The notes beneath the pieces were generated by a model. That model saw nothing but the letters and a program-made list of their open reading frames with translations. It ran no database searches and had not been told where the DNA came from. The translations under genes were made by a program, and so were the position numbers. A stretch of DNA of 64,000 nt, taken from Diphasiastrum complanatum (taxonomy: Eukaryota; Streptophyta; Lycopodiopsida; Lycopodiales; Lycopodiaceae). Positions 34,579 to 45,453 of this stretch are shown here, in pieces (the stretch's first letter is position 1; every line of letters starts with the position of its first letter). The stretch is from contig CM055101.1 of the NCBI GenBank assembly GCA_029204225.1, positions 4,111,799 through 4,175,798 of the forward strand, written 5' to 3'.

Positions 34579-35882
34579 ATGTCTCGTGACTGTGCTGAAT
34601 CTTCTAATCCGACTCCTCCACGAATGGAACGAAGAATTCCACGTATCGATGCACCAAAGTACGATGGCGAATCTGACCCAATCCGATTTCTCCAAGACTT
34701 TGATAATGCATGCCATTTTTATGGAGATACCTCTGATCACCTATTTCCCATGGTACTCTATGGCACCGCCAAGGAGTGGTATTTGAATATCGAAACTCCT
34801 GATCTTGCTTCTTGGACCACCATCAAGGATGCTCTCATCAAGCGTTTCAAACCATCCAAACTGACTCAGAGCCCGTTCATTCAAATTACTCATATCAAGA
34901 TGCGTCACGAAGAGTCTGTTCGAAACTACATTGAGCGTTTTAACATCTCAAAGTAGAATGTGTTGATGAAAATATCACTGAACGCATGGCCATAAAACTA
35001 TTTTTAGTTGGATTGCCTAAAAACATCCGCCGTGAACTCAAACCAGTTGACCTTTATGATCAACTTAAAGATGTCATGACCGATGCTATCCGTGAAGAAG
35101 ACGAAGATTCCGATGATGACTTTGACCATCGTGAAAAGAAATCTAAGAATCCGGATCGTCCTAATTCTGATAATATTGCTCAATCTTCTAAACTTCTACA
35201 TCAAATGGAAACCTGGCAAAAAGCTCAACAATCACATATGGATAAACTCACTGCCGATTTCCAAACCGCCATGAAACAAATTGCTGAGAAATCCTTTCTA
35301 GCAAGAGAAAATGTCTGGTGTCCAATCTACTCACAACATCACACTGCTAATGAATGCCCTCAACTGCGAAATCATTTCCCAGCAGCCACCAGACCCACCA
35401 TTTATCGAGCTTACCGCCCCTACCCGCCACAACAACCTGTGCCACGACTAGGGGTTTACCAACCACGACCACCTGCACCAAATCAATATCCATCCCCACG
35501 TCAGCAGTTTGTTGTTAACCAACCTGCCCCAGAAAACGTTGTCCATTATCTTGATCCGAATACCATCGATCCGGCCACCTACTATGTGGAAGACAATACT
35601 CAACCGCAGTACTCTACTGAAACGGTTGTTTATTATACCTATGATTCTAATGCTCAACCACTAGATCCCAATGCCCAAGCTTATAATCCAAACCAGGCTG
35701 TCTTTGCCACACACCAACTACCTGCAATACGAGAAAGCTTTATCTGTGCAGGTAAACATTGTAGTATTCGTTGCCCAGATAAACTCTGTTTCCCTCCAGC
35801 TTGTGAAAATTGTGGTATTGAACATCACGTGAAGGACTACCCATCCCGATCCAAACCTGCTGCTCCAGTCTGTTCAGTGTAA
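34579..35882 (+). pseudogene. Tat-type gag (one frameshift)
   Basis: ATG 34579 opens MSRDCAESSNPTPPRMERR. The retrotransposon gag domain follows: APKYDGESDPIRFLQDFDNA, YGTAKEWYLNIETPDLASW, FIQITHIKMRHEESVRNYIE. A frameshift near 34950 (stop TAG) is followed by IKLFLVGLPKNIRRELKP and an acidic segment EEDEDSDDDFDH. The C-terminal half is rich in proline, tyrosine and glutamine. It ends with a cysteine-rich part (CAGKHCSIRC, CENCGIEHHVKDYPS) that looks like a damaged zinc knuckle. The protein would package element RNA. Confidence 0.75.
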
Positions 35883-36268
35883 GTAGAAACTTTACCAGTT
35901 GAAACTCATCCTGCTTGGGTCTTGACTCGGGCACAAACCCAACGCCAAGCCCCTACACTTGCACCCAACAAAACTCAATCGCAGGCTGTTCCTCCAAGTG
36001 ATGATCAATTCCGATAGTTTATCCTCACCCATTTGAAGAAATTCGGCTGCATCATGAGTATCGCCAGCAAATCCGTAATGCCGACCAACAATATTCCTCT
36101 TCCCATAAAGTACCTCACAAGCCCTTTGAAAGCAAAACTTTTGAAGGTACCGAAGTTTGGAGAGATTTACTACAAGCCAATGTCACTCTTTCCTTCCATG
36201 TCCTCTAGAAGCATGCTGGCTAGTGGAAACAACAGATCCAATCCAATACCACCACCACTATTGATGAG
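35883..36268 (+). pseudogene. Gag-protease linker, decayed
   Basis: It continues gag in broken frames (HPAWVLTRAQTQRQAPTLAP, then a stop near 36016). No domain can be assigned before the protease. Confidence 0.4.
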
Positions 36269-36892
36269 TTGCCTGAAATGCCCTTACATCTAACCAATCC
36301 ACTCAGCGAACGAGGCAACATCAAAATCCCAGCTACCCATCATCAATCCCGTGAAGTTTTAGCAGTACTCGATGGAGGTTCCGGGGTTAATATCATTTCC
36401 ACATCCCTCATGATGGAATGGAATCTGAGAGACAAGCTAGCCAAACCTACTTGTCAGCTTCGAATGGCTGATCAAAGTGTGGTCCGACCTACCGGTTTCC
36501 TTCCGCACATGTTGATCAAACTAGGAGGTCTCAAATTTTCTGTTGACCTTGTAGTACTTGATATTCCCTCAACCACCAACTCAGTACTTGAGCCATACCA
36601 ATCCAGCCACGAAAAAGGTCATTATGTTAAATCTACTGATATCATAAACTGGAGTCACAGTCTAGCTACCATTGATTGTGTGAATGCCGATTACTGTGCT
36701 CAACATCAGGATAATTGTACCTCTCCACACCCGATCGATCACGACCAATTACCTGATCTAGATACACCCATTATCAATATCAATTTTGTTGAAATTCTTC
36801 CACACCATGATGAGCTACTAAATGTTGCATGGCTACCTACTAATGAATCAGACGATTTATTCATTGATGACGAGAACGTCTTACGAATTTAG
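36269..36892 (+). pseudogene. Tat-type aspartic protease region
   Basis: The motif AVLDGGSGVNIISTSLM is the retropepsin-like active site in the D-G-G form common in plant Tat/Athila elements. LRMADQSVVRPTGFLPHMLI and FSVDLVVLDIP are the flap and second conserved part. The remainder, to the TAG at 36890, is a linker to RT. The enzyme would mature gag-pol, but the reading frame is isolated from both neighbours by stops. Confidence 0.7.
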
Positions 36893-36974
36893 AATTGCCC
36901 AGAAGATATGAACATTTTTTATATTCAGATCCTCAACTATATGGAAGCACTTCCCCCGAAGACCTATCCGCAAC

Positions 36975-37838
36975 ATGCTTCCAAGGTGGAATCAGTTGCC
37001 AAGGTTGCAAGTGAAAAACCTGAGACAAAATTCTACCGTACTTAACGTCGTCACTGAACGTGATCATTTTCCATTACCTTTCGGAGAATCCATCTTAGAA
37101 AACCTAGCAGGAGATGAGGCTTACTCCTCCTTAGATGGCTTTAGCGAATATAATATGATCCAAATCGCTGAAGAAGATCAACACAAAACCGCCTTTGCCA
37201 TAGAATGGGGAACCTTCTGCTGGAAAGTCATGCCTTTTGGGCTCTGCAATGCTCCTAGCACCTTCCAACGTGTTATGCAAGCGACCTTTTCTCAGCAGAT
37301 GACCGATACCTTAGAAGCTTACTTGAACGATTTAGGAGCACATTCCGAAGAAATACGTCATCTGTCTGTGCTCGAAAACTTTTTTATCCAATGTCAACGC
37401 TTCGGTATCTCTCTTAATCCTGAAAAATGCCAGATTTGGGTAACCCATGGTATTGTATTAGGACATATTATCTCACGAAATGGCATTGCCACTGATCCTG
37501 AAAAGATCCTTATCATTCAAAATCTACCAGAACCGCGTACGATACGTGAAGTTTACTCCTTCCTTGGCCACGCCAACTACTATCGGTGCTTTATTTTCGA
37601 TTTCGCTAACAAAGCCCGCTTAATCTACAAAGTAGTTGTAGTTCCCAAATGGACGGATGAACAACGCGTCACCTTCAATCAACTCAAAGAAGCCCTTACC
37701 AAGGCACCCATTCTCCGGGCTCCTGATTATTCTAAAGAATTCCATGTGCATACCGATGCATCCAAGTATGCCATTGGAGCAGTGCTCACCCAACCGGGAG
37801 AATTCAAAAAGGATTACCCAATTCGTTTTCTTAGTTGA
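36975..37838 (+). pseudogene. Tat-type reverse transcriptase, catalytic box changed to YLND
   Basis: The finger region with the (CxDYR) block is lost. The frame starts in ERDHFPLPFGESILENLAGD and has DGFSEYNMIQIAEEDQHKTA (first catalytic Asp) and VMPFGLCNAPSTFQRVM. The catalytic box reads EAYLNDLGAHS, where YxDD is required, so the enzyme is predicted to be inactive. It continues with GIVLGHIISRNGIATDP, FLGHANYYRCFI and the RNase H start VHTDASKYAIGAVLTQPG. A TGA at 37836 interrupts RNase H. Confidence 0.8.
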
Positions 37839-37841
37839 CAA

Positions 37842-38285
37842 TTGATACCTGCTGAGGTCAATTATACCACCACCGAACGCGAAGCCTTGGCAATGGTATA
37901 TGCGGTTCAGAAGTTTCGCCATTATCTTCTAGGAAAAATCTTTGCGTTCTTCACTGATCATCAAGCACTGTTATATCTCATCAACAAGACCTGCACCACA
38001 GGTCGTATTACTAGATGGATCCTATTATTGAGAGAATTTGAGTTTAGGATCGTGGTTCGTAAGGGAGTTCAGCATTTTTTAGCAGATCATCTATCCCGAA
38101 TCCCTAACCTTCCTACCCCTGATCAAGGCGTCAACGATGATTTACCAGATGCAATCCTTTTCCAAGTTGACTCTACACCTGTATGGGCTAAGAAAATTAC
38201 CGAATATTTAACTTCAGGGCAGATGGATCCTTCTCTAAACCCAAACAACGAGTGTTGGTCCTCAAAACTAAACCTTATACGTTAA
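37842..38285 (+). pseudogene. RNase H domain of the Tat-type element
   Basis: It continues after the stop with VNYTTTEREALAMVYAVQKF, HYLLGKIFAFFTDHQALLYL and RKGVQHFLADHLSRI. This holds the Glu and Asp positions of the gypsy RNase H fold (TEREALA, FTDHQAL). The frame ends at 38285 and integrase continues in an overlapping frame from 38252. Confidence 0.75.
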
Positions 38286-39030
38286 TTGCAGGACAACTCT
38301 ACAAGCAAGGGTTAGATGGAATTATCCGACGATGTCTGACTGAAGGAGAAATCCCCTCTGTAATTTCCCTCACTCATGAAGGTATTGGTGCCGGCCATTT
38401 CTCTTCTGAAACAACTGCTAAGAAAATCCTCTTGGCCGGTTTCTGGTGGCCAACACTCTTCAAGGATACGCACAATTACACTAAGGCTTGTGATGTCTGC
38501 CAACGCACAAAACGCTTTCAAAAAATAGACTACATGCCTTTACACCTTGTAACCACTGATCAAGCTTTCCAGAAATGGGGAGTTGATTATGTCGGACCTA
38601 TTAGTCCTGCTGCTCGACACACACAATCTCGTTACATCATAGTAGCTACGGACTACTGCACCAAATGGGCTGAAGCAAGAGCTGTTCGCAATGTTGACGC
38701 TCGTTCCACCGCCAAATTTCTCTATGAACAGGTTATAGTTCGGTTCGGATGTCCTCTAGAGCTTATCAGTGATAGGGGAACACATTTCCTTAACTCTGTC
38801 ATAGCATATCTTCTTTCCAAATTTTTTGTGGTACATCGCAAAAGTTCCCCATACTATCCATGCTGCAATGGCCAGGCAGAATCCACCAATAAAATCCTAT
38901 GTGGCATTCTCACCAAAACCGTCGGATCTAGCCGATCTGATTGGGAACTCAAACTCCATGCTGCTCTCTGGGCTTATCGCACTACCCCGAAACAAGCTAC
39001 AGGCTTAACCCCCTTCCAGCTCACATATGT
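38252..39030 (+). pseudogene. Integrase of the Tat-type element, 5' part
   Basis: The HHCC zinc finger (HEGIGAGHFSSETTAKK to CDVCQRTKRFQ) and the DDE core are present: WGVDYVGPISPAA, LISDRGTHFLNSV and CNGQAESTNKI. The frame runs through WAYRTTPKQATGLTPFQLTY and is then interrupted by foreign sequence at about 39030. The C-terminal part lies at 39775-40050. The core residues are intact. Confidence 0.8.
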
Positions 39031-39316
39031 GTGTAGATATATAAACAAGGGGATGCCTCCATTCCATTAAAAGTATATATATCAATATTTACCCCCCCCC
39101 GCACGCACGCACACACACACACACACACACATACACTTTTTCTTAAATGTAAACCTCTCATAAAAAAATATGAATGTAAATCCACTTAAAAACGTGAACC
39201 CCCACTACAAAAAAAGTGAAAGGGCTTTTTGGCTCCCCATAAATTAAGTTTTCTTTTTTTTTAAAGGAGACAAAAAAAAAGTCCTCATCAAGAAACAAAT
39301 CCTCCCCACCCCCCCC

Positions 39317-39351
<35 letters not shown>

Positions 39352-39745
39352 CAAAAAAAAAAAAAAAATATGGCTTTTAAGGACAGGAGCATATCTTTTT
39401 TTAACACTCCCTCGCCCTTTTTTTGTCACATGACAAAACCCACCCATAGCCCCCGAGCACTTAAACCATCGGTCTCTTGCCCAAACAACTTGCTTTTAGC
39501 TATTAGGGAGCACACCCGCACTCCGTCCACCCCATATGTTCTCCCCTTCTCCTGTCAATCCACCTAAAAAAACATCATCGATGAGCAGAACCGCACTAAG
39601 ATTTATTAAATGGCTTTCGTATTTATTTTGAATTACCAAAATTTTACCCATAGATCATGAACAGAAAGTTTTACCCAAAGTTCTTTTCTCCGTCTAGCAT
39701 CCATGCTCTATTGAAAAACATATTTGCTAATCCCATCCTTGCAAC
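39031..39745. other. Unidentified insertion in integrase, rich in homopolymers
   Basis: About 0.7 kb replaces the normal linker after TPFQLTY. It has poly-C at 39092-39100, a CA repeat to 39131, a run of nearly 46 C (39305-39350) and 16 A after it. No terminal inverted repeats or target duplication could be defined. The long poly-C may be imprecisely assembled. Confidence 0.5.
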
Positions 39746-39759
39746 TGTGTGAAACATGA

Positions 39760-40050
39760 TGGATCAGCATCCATGCTCAACGAGTCCACAAACGACGACA
39801 AAAAGCATGGCATGATCGATCATTGAAACTTAGAGATTTCCAGGTGGGCGATAAGGTCCTGCTATACCAGGCCAAAGCCTTCAAAGGCAAACTGAAATTT
39901 TCAGGCCAAGGACCTTATGTCATAAAAAAAATCTTTGCCTCTGGATATGTTCAACTCCAAACCCTTCATGGCGATGTCCTCGACATTGTGGTCAATGGGA
40001 GTCGACTGAGAAAGTATAATGAACCCTGCTTTTATCTTGATATGTATTAG
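39760..40050 (+). pseudogene. Integrase C-terminal domain of the Tat-type element
   Basis: HAQRVHKRRQKAWHDRSLKL is followed by FQVGDKVLLYQAKAFKGKLK and GPYVIKKIFASGYVQL, the SH3-like end of gypsy integrases. The frame ends with TAG after YLDMY at 40050. No chromodomain follows, as expected for this branch. Confidence 0.75.
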
Positions 40051-40715
40051 CTGCTTTATCTCTACTGTTTATTTTTTTTTTCTTCTTCTCCCTTTTTATT
40101 ATTTGTATGCCATTTTGACACCATTTTTTGCTGTGATTTGTTGTTCCACCCATCAAGATACTATCAAATCAGTCTTCTCTGAGAAAGCCACAAAAGTCAT
40201 TAGTTTCAGACAAAATGTTTTCACATCATCTCAGATAGAATTCGCCCGACCCCTTTCTTACAGAGAACGATTCATTTTTGGCCTCCGCGAATTCTGTCAG
40301 AAAAATGTCAAAAAAATAAAAAAATGGAGTTTTCTTCATCAGATATCCATGCTCAGAATTCGCAGACAATTCGCGGGAGCTCAAATTGATCCTCACAATT
40401 TCTCTATTACCTCCGCGAATTCTGATCATATACATTTTTGCACCATCAGACATTTTCCCTCTTTTGGCCAACACAAATCACTTACAGGAATTTGCGGGCC
40501 CTCAGAATGATGCCTCAAAATTCGCGACCATCATTACCAAATCGTGGACACTGAGGATGAATTCTGGGTGAAGTTGCGAATTCCTGCCCAAAAAAGTCTA
40601 TATATAGGTCTCCACCCTTTCTCCACGAGTTCATTTTAGATTGCTGCTCTCGAGTTCAGGCCAAATTTTTTCAAAATTTTCAAAATTCTCAGAGCAATCT
40701 AAAATCATTGCTGCC
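40051..40715 (+). promoter_or_regulatory. Spacer before the extra ORF, with alternating motifs and TATA box
   Basis: AGAATTCGC at 40237 and 40355, GCGAATTCT at 40287 and 40415, and variants at 40368, 40486, 40517 and 40575 repeat the pattern of the gag leader. TATATATA at 40599-40606 lies about 110 bp before the ATG at 40716. This suggests an internal promoter and leader for a separate transcript. That is inferred, not shown. Confidence 0.55.
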
Positions 40716-42065
40716 ATGGCTTCCCATGATTCTCACTGAGCTTGCACCGCCGTAAATCCCCTCGTCCTTATTCAGGGGATATAATCATGATCTCTCTTAA
40801 GAATTACACCGAGCAGCTCACACTGGCCAAGGATATCCTCACCAACCTTGGTTTTGATGTAACACTTTTCTGGGACCAGCAGAACGAGAGCCTCATCTGA
40901 GCAGCTTACTTGACCTATTCGGATGAGTTCCAAACTTTCCGGCATACAACCAAGACTGGCAGTTATTCTATTATCAACGTCTCTCCGGGGGATCTTCAGA
41001 GTGTCGGCTTTCCTAATCACGGAGAGACAATCCATGGCAAGGGCACCAGTTATGATGCCGAGTACTTCACCAAGTTTCTGACAGACGACGGCAAAACCAT
41101 TGCCCAAACCAACGACGGGATCACTATCCGACTCATCACGGATCCCCATCTACGGGCCGCCTCAGAGATCATCGTCACCATGGCTGCAGTACATACCACT
41201 AAGATGGATCGCATCCCACTGAGCGATCTCTTCTCTCTAACCCTCACCATGGACGACCCCACTCAAAATTATAAGTGGGCTGAGAAGGTAGCGGAGAAGC
41301 TGTGCGGAGCCCTGAAAGCCCGCAAATCAACTACCAAATGTGGGTATCTCCTCCACATGTTGGTCACCAAGCAATTGGGGTCTAAGGCGGCTGCTGTATC
41401 AAGGAGCTGGATGCTGTTTATCCAAGCACAAAAAAGCGAGCCACCCCCCAACCGACAGCAGAACCAGTCTCACCAGCCCCACCTACTAAGAAGCAGAAAG
41501 GGAAGGCAGTCAGTACCGAAGCAGATGTCCCACATGACATTCTATCCAGCGACATCGGGGTAGAATATGCTGAATCCAGAGGGAGCCTTAAACCATCTCA
41601 GGTCCCAAAGGAGGTCCTAGAGTAGCAGGCGGCCTTACTTCACCAGGCCCAACAACGCCGACAAGCAGTAGCAGCAGCAGCAGGCAGCTCCAGAACGGCA
41701 AGCACTTCTGGCTCTGATCCTATGGGCGTGATTACGTCCACACAGGCAATCTCCTCTCCATCACTTGCTCTCACAATCCCACCACCACCCTTACCATTTA
41801 CTGCACCTCCACACCCTCACTAACTCTCAACACGGGCTTCCCTTCCACACTTCCACAAAAGCCCTCGACTGTACAAATCTCCACCCTACTTGACTCCATA
41901 GTCATTACAACTACTAACTGCACTCCCATCAACCACTGTCACTACTAACCCAATCCCACAATCTCCGCCACGTAGTCTCTCCCCACCCCTCAATCCACAA
42001 TCACCCCTCCCTGCCTTTCCTACACCTCTGTCTAGTCCTACTCCAGATTTTCTAGTATTTGACCC
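40716..42065 (+). pseudogene. Extra ORF downstream of pol (Tat lineage), 5' part
   Basis: ATG 40716 starts MASHDSH but breaks at once. An ATG at 40787 opens the frame used downstream (MISLKNYTEQLTLAKDILTN), followed by TGA at 40898 (probably from CGA). The long part at 40910-41563 has LTYSDEFQTFRHTTKTGSYS, YDAEYFTKFLTDDGKTIAQT and PTQNYKWAEKVAEKLCGALK. A frameshift then leads to a proline/serine-rich and glutamine-rich tail (QQRRQAVAAAAGSS, LTIPPPPLPF). No signal peptide or transmembrane segment is seen, so it is not an envelope-like protein by these criteria. Function is unknown. It is cut at 42070 by copia IV. Confidence 0.5.
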
Positions 42066-42070
42066 CATGC

Positions 42071-42725
42071 TGTGAAAAATACAGATCCTAAGTGGATCTA
42101 AACTCCAAGATCATTGGCTTGAATGCTTGCACTCCAAACTACATAAGCTAGGAATTGGCAACACATTCTATGCTACCTAGAATGCAAAGAACTTGATCAA
42201 AAAGCATTTATCACAAATGGAAACTTCCATAAACATCAAGTGCGGCACAAAATAGCATTATACAGTCCATAATACATCAGCCTATCACTTTTGGAAAGCA
42301 CCTAAGATCATACACAATAGCTTGAAGACAATACACACAACAATGCTCTCAATGGAGGAAGAAACAATGACAATGATCTATTGATCTCAATGAAGCATAC
42401 AAAAGGTTTCTCCAACCTGTTCTCCACGACTTCCCTACTATTTATGGATGAGGAAGATGACTCTCTCTCCTCTCTCTAGAAGGTACTTGACCCTAGATAT
42501 TCCCTATATAGGAAAAATAGCTAAAAATGGCTTATATGACCAAAATACATCAAAATGGTCTCATTTTGAAGGGTATGAAGTTTGACACTTCATCATACTG
42601 AAAAAATACAGTAAATAAAAACATTGTGGCCTGGTTCACACGTGTGAAACTCCAGAACCAAAACTATTTACAATTTTAGCCAATTTAGGCCTCAAACTAG
42701 CTAGGAAATGTTGACAATTTTCACA
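42071..42725 (-). repeat. 3' LTR of copia IV
   Basis: Plus-strand ends are TGTGAAAAATACAG and CAATTTTCACA. Same family as 44533, 57560 and 63339. Confidence 0.95.
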
Positions 42726-42733
42726 CTCCCTCT

Positions 42734-43360
42734 TCAACATTGGATGCTAGTTTCAACACCTTGCAAGGATGCACCATCAAGCTTTGATTGCAACCTATGT
42801 TCTTCAGCCAATAAGATTTCTTGCAAGTCAACCACACTTGGCAAGACTCTTTCAATGGCAAAACTTTGCACAAGGTTAGCATGTTCATTTAGCAAACCAT
42901 TCAACATAACTTGGACTATTTCACCATCTTTTATGTTCTCATCAATGCATGCTAAATCATCACTTAGGGACTTAACTCTCAAGATAAATGCATGAGCACT
43001 TTCACCCTCTCTTTGCCTACTAGAAAATATTTGTCTCCTTAGGGTCAATACCCTAGATGTGGACTTTGATTCAAAGAGCTTCTTTAAGGCATTCCATGCC
43101 TCACTTGCACTTTGACACTTTCCAACTTCCTTGAGAAGTTCATTTGTAACATTCATTTTAATGATATGAAGAGCCCTTTTGGCCTTCTTATCAAACCTTT
43201 GTTGCTCTTGAAGTGTGAGAGGTCTCTCTTCAATTTCTGCAACTATGTCCATGAGTTCATTCAACTCAAGTAAGGACTCCATCCTCACTTTCCAAGTAGA
43301 GTAGTTTGATGAACTCAACCTTTCACTAGACTCTAGCATGATCCCACCATTGGAAGCCAT
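42734..43360 (-). pseudogene. Truncated copia gag fused to pol C-terminus
   Basis: The 208-codon frame begins MASNGGIMLESSERLSSSNY. It contains the copia gag (UBN2-type) blocks TWKVRMESLLELNEL and SEAWNALKKLFESKS, and ends KLDGASLQGVETSIQC. The last residues come from the pol end, marking the deletion junction. Its sequence is otherwise the same as the gag start of copia III at 62164. Confidence 0.85.
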
Positions 43361-44520
43361 GATTCTAATGTTTCTTCAACTTTTAGGTTCTGTCCTAAAG
43401 CACTTAGCACTCACTTTTCTCTCAACAAATGATAGATAAAGAGATCTATGAAGATTTAGGACCCTAAAACACTTCTATCTTGAACCTAGATGGTTTCCAA
43501 GCATAGAAAGGAAGATTGAAACACATGCAACACTTTGCACACACTAAGAATGGATTACAAAATCAAACCAACCTGAACACACTCTTGCTTAAGCTCTCAA
43601 ACTTTCCAGCAAGTGACCAAATCAAGTTATGGTGTGAAGAGTTACTTGCATTCTTAGAAAATACCCAAAACTAGGATGCCAAGATTACCTAGTAATGAAC
43701 AAACTTGATCAACATATGATCAACACACTAAGATATTGATTCAACCTGTAAAACCACATGTAAACCACACTTCTAAAAGTTTATAAACTCCAGCAAGTGA
43801 TAAATACAAGATTTAGAGGTGAATGAATGAGCACACTTAGTGAATCACAAGACTAGCTTCACTATCTTGTCAAATCTTGGTGTTTAGATGTAGATCTAAG
43901 ATCACTTCACATGAGAATGTTCCTCAACCTGTTAAGAACCTGAAAACACACTTGCATAATGGTTAACACCTTCCAGAAAATGCTCCAATCAAATTACATA
44001 AGGAGAGTTACTTACATGCTCAACAAAGTACACCAAAATTTATGCCAAAATTGATGACAATCTTTACAATATGCTCTTCACAATGGAGCTTACAATATGT
44101 TCACCCAAAAAAGGGGATCTTTCATCCAAATGGGAGCTTTGCTCAGACTTTAGGAGAATTACAACTCACTCAAAAGAGCATTTGTCATCCACTTAAGGAG
44201 AAGTTTCATCCACTTAAGGAGAGTGTTCATCCAAGAATGGAGATTGTCAACAATAGGATTGAAAAGAACATTGTTAGTATTGAATATGCACAAGCCTCAC
44301 AATCACAAATGATTAGGTGTTATGATCTGATCCAAAATAGTTTCTTTTCAGCCTTTGATCTTCAATAGACCTAAAATATGCTTTTGATCCACAAGTTCAA
44401 CTCACAAAACAAAGGTTAGTAAGATTTGATCAACAAAGCAATGCAAAATCATGCTAGAACTTGATCAAACATCCAAATATCACCAAAAATGGAATACTTA
44501 CTGTAAATAGAAGCCAACCA
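43361..44520 (-). other. Leader of copia IV
   Basis: Untranslated leader, nearly identical to 62165-63326. It includes a short direct repeat CATCCACTTAAGGAGA. The plus-strand frame 44042-44368 lies in it and is probably fortuitous. Confidence 0.6.
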
Positions 44521-44532
44521 GCTCTGATACCA
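44521..44532 (-). promoter_or_regulatory. Primer-binding site of copia IV, initiator tRNA-Met
   Basis: Plus strand GCTCTGATACCA, directly joined to the LTR at 44533. Confidence 0.9.
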
Positions 44533-45187
44533 TGTGAAAAATACAGATCCTAAGTGGATCTAAACTCCAAGATCATTGGCTTGAATGCTTGCACTCCAAA
44601 CTACATAAGCTAGGAATTGGCAACACATTCTATGCTACCTAGAATGCAAAGAACTTGATCAAAAAGCATTTACCACAAATGAAAACTTCCATAAACATCA
44701 AGTGCGGCCCAAAATAGCATTATACAGTCCATAATACATCAGCCTACCACTTTTGGAAAGCACCTAAGATCATACACAATAGCTTGAAGACAATACACAC
44801 AACAATGCTCTCAATGGAGGAAGAAACAATGACAATGATCTATTGATCTCAATGAAGCATACAAAAGGTTTCTCCAACCTGTTCTCCACGACTTCCCTAC
44901 TATTTACGGATGAGGAAGATGACTCTCTCTCCTCTCTCTAGAAGGTACTTGACCCTAGATATTCCCTGTATAGGAAAAATAGCTAAAAATGGCTTATATG
45001 ACCAAAATACATCAAAATGGTCTCATTTTGAAGGGTATGAAGTTTGACACTTCATCATACTGAAAAAATACAGTAAATAAAAACATTGTGGCCTGGTTCA
45101 CACGTGTGAAACTCCAGAACCAAAACTATTTACAATTTTAGCCAATTTAGGCCTCAAACTAGCTAGGAAATGTTGACAATTTTCGCA
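44533..45187 (-). repeat. 5' LTR of copia IV
   Basis: 655 bp, ends CAATTTTCGCA. The CATGC duplication follows. Confidence 0.95.
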
Positions 45188-45370
45188 CATGCCGTATCCT
45201 AACTACACACGCAACCTCCCTAACATCGGTCCTTGGGAGCAGCTACCCCTTACAGCCCAAAAAGCGGTATGGTTGGTGAATGAGCGCCAGTACAATATAT
45301 TCGGCACCCTAGGGGGACAACACACTACACAAGTTCACCCTACCTTGTTTTATCACCTGACATCATCATA
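45188..45370 (+). pseudogene. Extra ORF of the Tat-type element, 3' part
   Basis: After removal of copia IV the frame continues from FLVFDPM into PYPNYTRNLPNIGPWEQLPL and LTAQKAVWLVNERQYNIFGT. It then fades into LINE sequence near 45370. The end of the ORF and the 3' LTR are missing. Confidence 0.45.
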
Positions 45371-45371
45371 T

Positions 45372-45453
45372 TTGCAAAGCGAGGGCATATCCTCCTCACT
45401 GGGGATTTTAATGCCCGAACCTCCTCACGGTAGTCAGAGTTTTATGAAACCTA
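45372..45453 (+). pseudogene. Small LINE endonuclease fragment
   Basis: HILLTGDFNARTSS matches the GDFNARTS block of the LINE endonuclease (ILLAGDFNARTS at 13440). About 80 bp, bounded by the copia LTR at 45454. Confidence 0.65.

Larger units (their letters stand above)
42071..45187 (-). mobile_element. Copia element IV, internally deleted, target duplication CATGC
   Basis: LTRs are 42071-42725 and 44533-45187 (655 bp each, about 1% different). CATGC lies at 42066-42070 and 45188-45192. The minus-strand primer site is at 44532-44521. The internal part keeps the leader and the first 200 codons of gag, then jumps to the last few codons of pol (VETSIQC). About 3.3 kb are lost compared with copia III. 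It would need copia III-type proteins in trans. Confidence 0.95.
32913..45370 (+). mobile_element. Tat/Athila-type Ty3/gypsy element with extra ORF after pol, interrupted by copia IV
   Basis: 5' LTR 32913-33719, tRNA-Asp primer site, motif-rich leader, gag, protease, RT, RNase H, integrase, a second motif-rich spacer with a TATA box, and then an extra ORF that crosses the copia insertion at 42071-45187. No 3' LTR is seen before LINE and copia sequence begins near 45370, so the 3' end is lost. The tRNA-Asp site and the gene order gag-pol-extra ORF are characteristic of the plant Tat/Athila branch. Every coding part has stops or frameshifts. Confidence 0.8.

Noticed and set aside
39204-39430. 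CACTACAAAAAAA at 39204 as a CACTA transposon terminus
   Set aside because: No matching inverted end (TTTTTTTGTAGTG) or 3-bp duplication could be found; the nearest candidate, CTTTTTTTGTCAC near 39418, breaks the core.
40716-42065. Envelope-like gene for the extra ORF
   Set aside because: No signal peptide, transmembrane helix or fusion segment can be seen; only the position after pol is similar.
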